Shown here piece by piece: positions 1 to 4,625 of a DNA stretch of 5,411 nt (its first letter is position 1; every line of letters begins with the position of its first letter). The notes beneath the pieces are model-generated. The model was given only the letters and a program-made list of their open reading frames with translations. It did no database searches and was not told the DNA's origin. The DNA is from Chloroflexota bacterium (GTDB taxonomy: Bacteria > Chloroflexota > Anaerolineae > J102). Position numbers and translations under genes: made by a program. The DNA lies in the NCBI GenBank assembly GCA_013152695.1, contig JAADFV010000186.1, positions 5,370 through 10,780 of the forward strand. The letters are read 5' to 3'.

Positions 1-290
1 CGCTCGCGGGTGGCGGGATCAGGCTCCTGTTCCAGAAAAACGTTGACGCCGAAGGGATTGACGCCGCTATAAGCTGCCGGTTCCTCTTCTGCCAAATGCA
101 AACGGGGGCGAAGGAGATCGGCGCTGAGATCGGTTAGACCCTTGATCTGAGAAAAAAGCTGTTCTTCGCCTGTTAGCTGAAACAAAGCCCCCGTCCGCCA
201 TCCTATCCCCACCAGGAGAAGACAGGCGAGGATAGGAATGGGGATGAAGAGGATAACAGCCAGTTTACGAAGACGATGCGGATCGAACAT
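1..290 (-). CDS. N-terminus of a membrane-anchored extracytoplasmic protein, possibly glycoside-hydrolase-like (partial)
   Basis: The frame is open from the ATG at 288-290 to the window edge, giving 96 codons plus two bases; the C-terminal part lies outside. A basic start (MFDPHRLRK) precedes one hydrophobic segment at about residues 10-31, so the rest should face outside the membrane. Cys23 sits in ILAC, a poor lipobox, and the hydrophobic stretch continues beyond it, so a membrane anchor is preferred over a lipoprotein. Residues 76-96 (GVNPFGVNVFLEQEPDP and following) resemble, from memory, the entry into a TIM-barrel glycosidase-like domain in Chloroflexota proteins; that family call is tentative. 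There is no clear Shine-Dalgarno sequence: the 8 bases before the ATG are preceded directly by a hairpin (298-320). The gene lies 53 nt downstream of the SH3b lipoprotein gene on the same strand and could share its transcript. Confidence 0.7.
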   Translation of the reverse strand, partial: MFDPHRLRKLAVILFIPIPILACLLLVGIGWRTGALFQLTGEEQLFSQIKGLTDLSADLLRPRLHLAEEEPAAYSGVNPFGVNVFLEQEPDPATRE

Positions 291-297
291 AGTAAGG

Positions 298-320
298 AAG
301 CCGAGCAACGGGCTCGGCTT
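298..320 (-). other. Perfect 8-bp hairpin between the lipoprotein gene and the downstream partial gene
   Basis: AAGCCGAG (298-305) and CTCGGCTT (313-320) are exact reverse complements around a 7-base loop. In the minus-strand transcript the hairpin follows the lipoprotein stop codon by 23 nt and ends 7 nt before the next ATG. No T-run follows on either strand, so it is not a textbook intrinsic terminator. It could be a weak terminator, an mRNA-end stabiliser, or a structure covering the ribosome-binding region of the next gene. Confidence 0.5.
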
Positions 321-343
321 CGGGGAGAATGGATGGGATCAGG

Positions 344-1327
344 TTAGTTTTTGTAGAAAGTAATACCGGTGCACTGAACACTTTCGTTGATGGTCTTGGT
401 CCACTTTTCGGAAAGGGGTGTAAGATCACCAAAATTGCTGGAAAGACCACCGAGAGGAATTTCTGAGGGGCAGGGAACCACGTAGATTTCCACTGGCGTG
501 CCAGCAGGGGCAGGGCCACCAAAGGGAGAGAAGCCCCAAACACCGTCACCGACACCGTCACAGCCAGAGCATTTGAGTTTGCGAGGACCATAGAAGGAAA
601 CCACGACACAAACACCATTGATAGGATTGTTTTTCTTGTCGCGTATAAATCCATTGAAATAGGTCTGTCCCGGATTAGGATCGCAACGTTCGCTCTTCCC
701 GAGAGTGTAGGGGAAGGTTGGGGCGGGTGGGGCTGTGGGAACGGGTGTGGGCGTGGGTGGACGCGGCGTCGGCGTGGGTGGTGGTGCAGGAATGCTGGCC
801 ACGACCTGTACCAGATCGATCTGTCCTTCTTTATCCACTAAGCGGTCGATAATCCAGCCGGCCTTGCCGTTGAAATCGATCTGCCACCAGTCGCCGGCAG
901 GATTTTTGCCGGTGATGCTAAATTTCTGCCCCTGGGCAGCGCGGCCAACGATGGGATAGTTGGTTCCTGGTCCCTGGCGTATGTTGACCGTCTCACGGGT
1001 AATGATGACCTTGGGAGGTACCGGCGTTGGCGTGGGGGGCACTGGCGTGGGGGTGGGAGGCTCGGCAGTAGGCGTATCTGTGGGAATAGGGGTGGGAGTA
1101 TCCGTCGGTAAAGCAACCGATTCTCCTCCGCTATTGTTATTGATCTCTGTTTCGAATAATTGAGCATTCGCCACCTGACCTTGAGGGGTTGGCGTGAAGG
1201 TCGGGCGCGGGGTGTATGTCGCAGTGGGTTCTGGCGCTTGCTGTTGGCCCAACAGATTGCAGGCACTCACGCTAAATAAAAGTAGCAGGCCTGCAGCCAG
1301 AAGATGCCATTTTCGTTGTCGTAGCAT
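344..1327 (-). CDS. Secreted lipoprotein with Thr/Pro linkers, SH3b domain and cysteine-containing C-terminal domain
   Basis: The product has 327 residues. The ATG at 1325-1327 was chosen because the signal peptide begins there (MLRQRK, hydrophobic 8-19, lipobox VSAC with Cys23) and an AGAGAGG ribosome-binding site lies 10 nt upstream; an in-frame ATG at 1414 would only add an untypical 29-residue leader. After Cys23 come a Thr/Pro-rich linker (about 31-105, with PPTPTPV twice in tandem at 90-103) and a bacterial SH3 domain at about 106-165 (VNIRQGPGTNYPIVG, then WWQIDFNGKAGWI). A second TPTP linker follows (181-205), then a C-terminal domain at 207-327 containing Cys215, 240, 253, 256, 286 and 319. 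That domain resembles carboxypeptidase-regulatory or transthyretin-like beta-sandwiches (NPINGVCVVV), but I do not recognise a named family. SH3b domains usually bind peptidoglycan or protein ligands, so a lipid-anchored envelope role is inferred; substrate and partner are unknown. Confidence 0.88.
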   Translation of the reverse strand: MLRQRKWHLLAAGLLLLFSVSACNLLGQQQAPEPTATYTPRPTFTPTPQGQVANAQLFETEINNNSGGESVALPTDTPTPIPTDTPTAEPPTPTPVPPTPTPVPPKVIITRETVNIRQGPGTNYPIVGRAAQGQKFSITGKNPAGDWWQIDFNGKAGWIIDRLVDKEGQIDLVQVVASIPAPPPTPTPRPPTPTPVPTAPPAPTFPYTLGKSERCDPNPGQTYFNGFIRDKKNNPINGVCVVVSFYGPRKLKCSGCDGVGDGVWGFSPFGGPAPAGTPVEIYVVPCPSEIPLGGLSSNFGDLTPLSEKWTKTINESVQCTGITFYKN

Positions 1328-1337
1328 AGTTTTGGAT

Positions 1338-1344
1338 CCTCTCT
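1338..1344 (-). promoter_or_regulatory. Ribosome-binding site of the SH3b lipoprotein gene
   Basis: The minus strand reads AGAGAGG here, 10 nt before the ATG at 1327. It supports that start over the in-frame ATG at 1414, which has no comparable purine-rich site and would place a charged leader before the signal peptide. Confidence 0.6.
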
Positions 1345-1417
1345 TTTCCCTGATTGGGAGGTATTGCATCGTCAAGACTGGCACAATATGAACCTTGGAA
1401 AAATAGTAGGACAATTA

Positions 1418-1518
1418 GTCCTCCGGGAGGTGGCGATGATACGTTGCAATTTCCGCAAGGTCTGGCTAGCGAAAGTACGAGTTTCAATACCGATCCTTGC
1501 TGCCACCTCCCGGAGGAC
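1418..1518. repeat. 17-bp perfect inverted repeat enclosing 67 nt
   Basis: GTCCTCCGGGAGGTGGC at 1418-1434 is matched exactly by its reverse complement at 1502-1518. Each arm is itself dyad-symmetric (CCTCC-G-GGAGG). A further GCAAGG/CCTTGC pair (1455-1460 with 1495-1500) nests inside. A second inverted pair, GATGATAC at 1435-1442 and GTATCATC at 1521-1528, overlaps the first in interleaved order. No target-site duplication is evident at the ends. If transcribed from the minus-strand promoter near 1580, the whole element lies in the 5' leader of the lipoprotein gene. It may be an RNA structure, a miniature inverted-repeat element, or both. Confidence 0.8.
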
Positions 1519-1577
1519 GTGTATCATCATATTACCAATGGAATTTCTCAAGAATCATGTTGTGCCTCGATGCTGTG

Positions 1578-1594
1578 CGATTATAGCATAATCG
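1578..1594. promoter_or_regulatory. Palindrome overlapping the -10 element (possible operator)
   Basis: CGATTAT (1578-1584) and ATAATCG (1588-1594) are perfect reverse complements around AGC. The dyad covers the minus-strand TATAAT and also offers CATAAT (1587-1592) on the plus strand. It could be a repressor site or an overlapping bidirectional -10; no regulator gene is in the window. Confidence 0.35.
1580..1588 (-). promoter_or_regulatory. Probable extended -10 promoter driving the lipoprotein gene
   Basis: The minus strand reads TGCTATAAT: a consensus TATAAT (1580-1585) with the TGn extension (1586-1588). No good -35 hexamer lies 16-18 nt upstream, which the extended -10 may offset. Transcription would begin near 1573 and give a leader of about 245 nt containing the inverted repeat at 1418-1518. 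The site lies inside the palindrome at 1578-1594. Confidence 0.45.
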
Positions 1595-1751
1595 GGAAGG
1601 AAAAGGGGAAAGCGGCAATTCCCCGTATCGCGCCCATATTTTGGAAATGAGGCCCGATGCGCTGATCATTCCTCCCTCACATCTCTCTACTTCCGCCCTA
1701 CAACAGGAGGAGCAGACCTGTGGTGCGCGCCGTGTACAGACCATGTGTAGC

Positions 1752-1847
1752 CCGGAAAACCTGTAAACCGGAAAACCGGGAAAAGACGGTGCCGCCTCCA
1801 ACCGGCCTGGTTTTCTGGGTTACGGGTTTTCTGGTTTCCCGGTTTAC
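1752..1847. repeat. Palindromic cluster of GGTTTTCCGG-type words with 16-bp period
   Basis: CCGGAAAACC occurs at 1752-1761 and 1768-1777, 16 bp apart. On the other side of a 24-bp centre, GGTTTTCTGG occurs at 1809-1818 and 1825-1834, again 16 bp apart, and is the reverse complement of the first word with one change. The inner left stretch (1763-1784) and the right end (1827-1847) form an imperfect inverted repeat of about 21 bp beginning GTAAACCGG. It is non-coding and could fold as a long imperfect hairpin in either transcript. Confidence 0.7.
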
Positions 1848-1861
1848 AAAAGGAGCCGCCT

Positions 1862-1893
1862 CCCTTTTCCCTTTTCCCTTGTCACCTTGTTCC
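1862..1893. repeat. CCCTTTT short tandem repeat patch
   Basis: CCCTTTT occurs twice at 7-bp spacing (1862-1868, 1869-1875), followed by CCCTTG and a related CACCTTG/TTCC stretch. It is a pyrimidine-rich low-complexity patch between the palindromic word cluster and the GATCNGCGTCATC repeat. Confidence 0.55.
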
Positions 1894-1902
1894 TTTTTTT
1901 CA

Positions 1903-1937
1903 GATCAGCGTCATCCCTTCGATCTGCGTCATCAGCG
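1903..1937. repeat. Two copies of a GATC(A/T)GCGTCATC word
   Basis: GATCAGCGTCATC at 1903-1915 and GATCTGCGTCATC at 1921-1933 differ at one base and are 18 bp apart; ATCAGCG occurs again at 1931-1937. The pattern suggests the remnant of a tandem word array. Confidence 0.6.
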
Positions 1938-1988
1938 CTCTATTTTCGGACCAGGACAGGGACGAGGCCGGATCGACGCTCGCCGAAT

Positions 1989-2017
1989 TTGCTCTTCCCC
2001 CGCCTCCATGCTAAAAT
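1989..2017 (+). promoter_or_regulatory. Promoter of rplS
   Basis: TAAAAT at 2012-2017 matches the -10 consensus at five of six bases and carries a TGn extension (TG at 2009-2010). TTGCTC at 1989-1994 lies exactly 17 bp upstream as a weak -35. The predicted start near 2024 gives a leader of about 66 nt that includes the hairpin at 2042-2068. Confidence 0.5.
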
Positions 2018-2041
2018 GCTTGATTGCAATTATCGAGCCAA

Positions 2042-2068
2042 AACGAGGCGCCCCCAGGCGCCTTCGTT
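2042..2068 (+). promoter_or_regulatory. Leader hairpin before rplS, candidate autoregulatory site
   Basis: AACGA-GGCGCC (2042-2052) pairs with GGCGCC (2057-2062) and TCGTT (2064-2068) around a CCCA loop, with a single bulged T at 2063, for 11 base pairs. It ends 8 nt before the GAGG ribosome-binding site. No T-run follows, so it is unlikely to be a terminator. Ribosomal-protein mRNAs, including those for bL19 in some Firmicutes, often carry leader structures bound by the product; whether this one is homologous is not known. Confidence 0.5.
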
Positions 2069-2076
2069 GTGTGAAT

Positions 2077-2080
2077 GAGG
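2077..2080 (+). promoter_or_regulatory. Ribosome-binding site deciding the rplS start
   Basis: GAGG lies 9 nt before the ATG at 2090. The in-frame ATG at 2075 overlaps this motif and has no site of its own, so 2090 is preferred. Confidence 0.6.
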
Positions 2081-2089
2081 AAAAACAAA

Positions 2090-2440
2090 ATGTCGTATCT
2101 TCTCCAATCTTTAGAAGACCAACAACTTAAAGAAAATCCGCCTGAAATCAGTATTGGCGACATTGTCAAGGTCCATAACCGCATTGTCGAAGGCAAAAAC
2201 GAACGTGTACAGGTGTTCCAGGGCACCGTCATTGCCAAAAATGGCAAAGGTCCCTCATCCAGTTTTACCGTTCGCAAGATCGGGGCCCACGGCGTTGGGG
2301 TCGAGCGTGTCTTTCGCGTCCATGCACCGCGCGTCGAAAAAGTAGAAATCATTCGCCACAGCAAAGTGCGCCGGGCCAAACTCTACTTCCTGCGTGACCG
2401 TGTCGGCAAGAGTGCCCGCCTCAAACAGCGACGACGCTAA
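2090..2440 (+). CDS. rplS: 50S ribosomal protein L19 (bL19)
   Basis: The 116-residue product matches bL19 over its full length: N-terminal helix MSYLLQSLEDQQL, then GDIVKVHNRIVEGKNERVQ (23-41), the core FQGTVIAKNGKG, the signature SFTVRKIGAHGVGVERVF (58-75) with HAPRVEKVEI, and the basic tail KVRRAKLYFLRDRVGK ending in RRR. bL19 sits at the 30S-50S interface of the ribosome. The usual family length is about 115 residues, which favours the ATG at 2090 over the one at 2075 (which would add MRKNK). The gene stands alone here, without rpsP, rimM or trmD next to it. It has its own promoter and leader hairpin and ends in a strong terminator, so it is probably monocistronic. No unusual residues are seen. 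Confidence 0.97.
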   Translation: MSYLLQSLEDQQLKENPPEISIGDIVKVHNRIVEGKNERVQVFQGTVIAKNGKGPSSSFTVRKIGAHGVGVERVFRVHAPRVEKVEIIRHSKVRRAKLYFLRDRVGKSARLKQRRR

Positions 2441-2516
2441 TATCGCCTGATGTCGCGGAGGGCTGGGGATAGGCTGATGCCTGAACCACAGCCGCTCAAT
2501 TCATATGATTGACACG

Positions 2517-2547
2517 AAAGAGGCGTGAGTCCTACTCACGTCTTTTT
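2517..2547 (+). terminator. Rho-independent terminator of rplS
   Basis: GAGGCGTGAGT (2520-2530) pairs with ACTCACG (2534-2540) and TCTT (2541-2544) around a CCT loop: 11 pairs including two G-T wobbles, followed directly by a T-run (2543-2547). The flanking AAA at 2517-2519 extends the stem into the T-run. It lies 76 nt after the rplS stop and separates rplS from the nitrilase-like gene. Confidence 0.85.
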
Positions 2548-2555
2548 GTGCTTAT

Positions 2556-2582
2556 TTGACACATTCCCGAACCAATACATCC
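2556..2582 (+). promoter_or_regulatory. Possible promoter of the nitrilase-like gene
   Basis: A consensus -35 (TTGACA, 2556-2561) follows the rplS terminator, but the -10 is weak: TACATC at 2577-2582 with a 15-bp spacer is the best seen. A promoter is expected here, because the terminator cuts off read-through. The exact site is uncertain. Confidence 0.25.
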
Positions 2583-2622
2583 ATCAGCACAGAGGAGCCC
2601 ATCCTTCACTTCTGGAGCTACT

Positions 2623-3453
2623 ATGCCTGAAATCACCGTTGCCGTTGTGCAAACGCAACCCGTCTTGGGGGATTTAGAAGCAAATCTCTATCACATGGCG
2701 CAAATGGTAGAGAAAATATGCCAAGAAGAAAACACCGATTTGATCGTCTTTCCCGAATTGGCGACGACTGGGGTCGAAAACGGTGTCAACTTCAACCATC
2801 TAGCCGAACGTGTTCCCGGCCATCAGTTCAATCTCCTGGCAGCTAAGGCCGCCGATTATGCCACTCACATCGTGTTTGGCCTGCCTAGCAAGGAAAAGGT
2901 GGAAAGTATCTTCTACAACGCTGCCATCGCCATCGGCCCTGACGGGGAATTGTTGAATGAGTATCGCAAAATTCATCTCAAAGGCGAAGAAAAACTCAGT
3001 TTTCGGCCCGGCTACCGCTTTTCCGTCTTCGACACCGCCTTTGGCACCGTCGGCGTGATGATCGGTTGGGATGTTGCTTTTCCTGAAGCGGCGCGTACCC
3101 TGGTTTTGCAGGGAGCCGAAATCATCTGCCTGCCTGCTGCCTACGAGGCTCCTTATCAACGGGAATGGCGTGCCTTTACCGTCGCTCGTGCTATCGAAAA
3201 TGGTGTGTATCTTCTGGCAGCAAACCGCGTGGGAGACGAACCCAGCCGCCATTATTTTGGCGAAAGCATGATTGTCGCCCCCAATGGCGAGATCATAAGC
3301 CATATTTTTGATCCGGAAGAGGAAGAAACGCCTCCCACGGGCTATGCTTTTGCCAAAATCGATACCGATGCCGTGCGCCGCTACCGGGAAGAAATGCAGA
3401 TCATCATGTCTCGATCACCGGTTTCCTACGGGCCTATTGTCAAAAAGTACTAA
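2623..3453 (+). CDS. Nitrilase-superfamily (carbon-nitrogen hydrolase) protein lacking the catalytic cysteine
   Basis: The 276-residue product has the usual single-domain length and the alpha-beta-beta-alpha motif order. Members normally hydrolyse amides or nitriles in the cytoplasm with a Glu-Lys-Cys triad. Visible here are VAVVQTQPVLGD (6-17), FPELATTG with Glu45, YRKIHL with Lys116, the Glu122/Glu123 region before FRPG, and GESMIVAPNGEII (213-225). The nucleophile motif, normally G-x-x-x-C-(Y/W)-D-x-x-F-P-E, reads GVMIGWDVAFPE: residue 148 is Gly (GGT, 3064-3066) instead of Cys. TGT would need only one base change. The remaining cysteines (33 and 169) are not at the nucleophile position. 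The rest is intact, with no stops or frameshifts, so this is not an ordinary decayed gene. A GGAG site 5 nt before the ATG supports the start. A threonine aldolase gene follows 74 nt later. Fold assignment is firm; activity and substrate are not. Confidence 0.92.
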   Translation: MPEITVAVVQTQPVLGDLEANLYHMAQMVEKICQEENTDLIVFPELATTGVENGVNFNHLAERVPGHQFNLLAAKAADYATHIVFGLPSKEKVESIFYNAAIAIGPDGELLNEYRKIHLKGEEKLSFRPGYRFSVFDTAFGTVGVMIGWDVAFPEAARTLVLQGAEIICLPAAYEAPYQREWRAFTVARAIENGVYLLAANRVGDEPSRHYFGESMIVAPNGEIISHIFDPEEEETPPTGYAFAKIDTDAVRRYREEMQIIMSRSPVSYGPIVKKY

Positions 3454-3465
3454 ATTGGGTATAAC
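3437..3465 (+). promoter_or_regulatory. Promoter of the threonine aldolase gene
   Basis: TTGTCA (3437-3442) and TATAAC (3460-3465) each match the sigma-70 consensus at five of six bases, with an optimal 17-bp spacer. The -35 lies inside the last codons of the nitrilase-like gene. A start near 3472 gives a leader of about 56 nt. The aldolase can thus be expressed separately from the upstream gene. Confidence 0.55.
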
Positions 3466-3514
3466 CAGGATTGGCTAGATTCCATCCTCCAAACCACTCA
3501 CACCCCTTTCAAAA

Positions 3515-3519
3515 GAGAG
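3515..3519 (+). promoter_or_regulatory. Ribosome-binding site deciding the threonine aldolase start
   Basis: GAGAG lies 8 nt before the ATG at 3528. This favours 3528 over the in-frame TTG at 3471, which would add 19 residues not expected in the family and would fall at the predicted transcription start. Confidence 0.45.
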
Positions 3520-3527
3520 TTCGTCTC

Positions 3528-4577
3528 ATGGAAATCCAGGCTCCCACACCCCCTCGCATCGATCTCCGTAGTGATACCTTCACCCAACCGACGCCGGCTA
3601 TGCGTGAAGCCATGGCCACTGCTGCGGTTGGCGACGACGTCTTTGGCGAAGACCCCACCGTCCTCGCTCTCGAGGCCCTGGCCGCAGAAACCATGGGCAA
3701 ACAAGCTGCTGTTTACGTCACCAGCGGCACCCAGGGTAATCTCGTCAGTCTCCTGGCCCATTGTGGCCGGGGTGACGAAGCAATTATGGGGCATCTCGGC
3801 CACACTTTTTTGTACGAGCAAGGGGGCTCTGCTGCCTTAGGCGGCATTCATCCCCGCACCGTACCCAATCAGGATGACGGCACCATCCGCCTGGAAGACC
3901 TGGAGGCGGCCTTACGTGCCGATAATATCCACTTCCCTGTGTCCCGCCTCATTATCTTGGAAAACACCCATAATCGCGCCTACGGCTCCTACCTGACGCC
4001 TGAATACACCGATGCTGTCGCCGATTTTGCCCACAGCCATGGCCTGGCTCTGCACATCGATGGCGCCCGTATCTTCAATGCGGCTGTCGCCCAGGACATC
4101 GACGTCAAGGAACTGGTGCGCAACGCTGACTCCCTCACTTTTTGCCTGAGCAAAGGCCTGAGCGCACCCGTGGGCTCGGTTGTTTGCGGCTCAGCCGATT
4201 TCATCCAGCGCGCTCGTCGCGCCCGCAAGGTCTTGGGTGGGGGCATGAGGCAGGCGGGAATCATTGCCGCTGCCGGAATCGTAGCCCTCAATGAGATGGT
4301 CGATCGTCTTGCCGACGATCATGCCAACGCCCGGCGTCTGGCGGAAGGAGTGGCAGCCTTGCCCGGCTTTAACGTCAATCTCGAGCGAGTACAAACGAAC
4401 ATCGTCTATATCGATATCGAGCATCCTCACATCACCGCAGACGAGGCGGTCATGCACTTGCACGAATCGGGCGTGGGTGTGTTGGCCACAGGTCCCCGCC
4501 GCCTTCGCGCTGTCACTCATTATGGCATCGAAGCCCGCCATATCGAACAAGCCATCCAGGCATTCGCCCAGATTTAA
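3528..4577 (+). CDS. ltaE: Low-specificity L-threonine aldolase (PLP-dependent, beta-eliminating lyase family)
   Basis: The 349-residue product matches the fold-type I PLP threonine aldolases, which cleave threonine or allo-threonine to glycine and acetaldehyde in the cytosol. Seen in order: [19 protein letters not shown] (11-29), [11 protein letters not shown] (35-45), the cofactor loop SGTQGN (66-71), [10 protein letters not shown] (91-100) with His92 at the place of the E. coli active-site His83, LENTHN (144-149), HIDGAR (176-181) with Asp178 for the pyridine nitrogen, and [11 protein letters not shown] with the Schiff-base Lys209. The C-terminal RRLRAVTH (324-331) supplies the substrate-carboxylate arginine region. 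All key residues appear intact. The length is normal when the ATG at 3528 is used. The gene has its own promoter and lies between the nitrilase-like gene and a secreted propeller gene 48 nt downstream. The symbol follows the family; L- versus allo-specificity cannot be read from sequence. Confidence 0.93.
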   Translation: MEIQAPTPPRIDLRSDTFTQPTPAMREAMATAAVGDDVFGEDPTVLALEALAAETMGKQAAVYVTSGTQGNLVSLLAHCGRGDEAIMGHLGHTFLYEQGGSAALGGIHPRTVPNQDDGTIRLEDLEAALRADNIHFPVSRLIILENTHNRAYGSYLTPEYTDAVADFAHSHGLALHIDGARIFNAAVAQDIDVKELVRNADSLTFCLSKGLSAPVGSVVCGSADFIQRARRARKVLGGGMRQAGIIAAAGIVALNEMVDRLADDHANARRLAEGVAALPGFNVNLERVQTNIVYIDIEHPHITADEAVMHLHESGVGVLATGPRRLRAVTHYGIEARHIEQAIQAFAQI

Positions 4578-4625
4578 CACGGGCCCCCATGCCCTGTTCT
4601 TTCCCACTTTTACATCACAAATTCC

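Larger units (their letters stand above)
1328..2089. other. 762-bp intergenic region without a credible protein gene
   Basis: This stretch separates the divergently oriented lipoprotein gene and rplS. Short open frames exist here on both strands, but none shows a plausible protein: they are low-complexity, lack ribosome-binding sites, or run into rplS in another frame. The region instead holds, left to right, the leader and probable promoter of the minus-strand gene (with an inverted repeat at 1418-1518 and a palindrome at 1578-1594), a plain stretch at about 1600-1750, short-word repeats at 1752-1937, and the rplS promoter and leader hairpin at 1989-2068. Confidence 0.75.

Noticed and set aside
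735..1163. Plus-strand Gly/Val-rich open frames opposite the lipoprotein gene
   Set aside because: They are the antisense reading of the Thr/Pro linkers; the minus-strand frame has a signal peptide, lipobox and SH3b domain.
1328..1414. N-terminal extension of the lipoprotein to the ATG at 1414
   Set aside because: It would put 29 residues before a clear lipoprotein signal peptide and skip the ribosome-binding site at 1338-1344.
1441..1492. GTTGCAAT and GTTTCAAT words resembling the ends of CRISPR repeats
   Set aside because: Each occurs once, there is no repeated unit with spacers, and no cas gene is present.
1455..1500. Possible tRNA-like T-arm (GAGTTTCAATACC)
   Set aside because: No acceptor, D or anticodon arms fit around it; the pairing present is the inner GCAAGG/CCTTGC stem of the inverted repeat.
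1720..2130. 136-codon plus-strand open frame starting with GTG
   Set aside because: It runs through the word repeats and the rplS promoter and overlaps rplS in another frame. It has no ribosome-binding site and low-complexity composition.
2509..2562. TTGACAC occurring twice (2509-2515 and 2556-2562) as a paired regulatory site
   Set aside because: The first copy abuts the terminator stem and has no -10 partner; two seven-base matches 47 bp apart are plausible by chance.
4579..4600. Small hairpin (GGGC/GCCC) after the threonine aldolase stop as a terminator
   Set aside because: Only four contiguous pairs and an interrupted pyrimidine tail follow; too weak to call.
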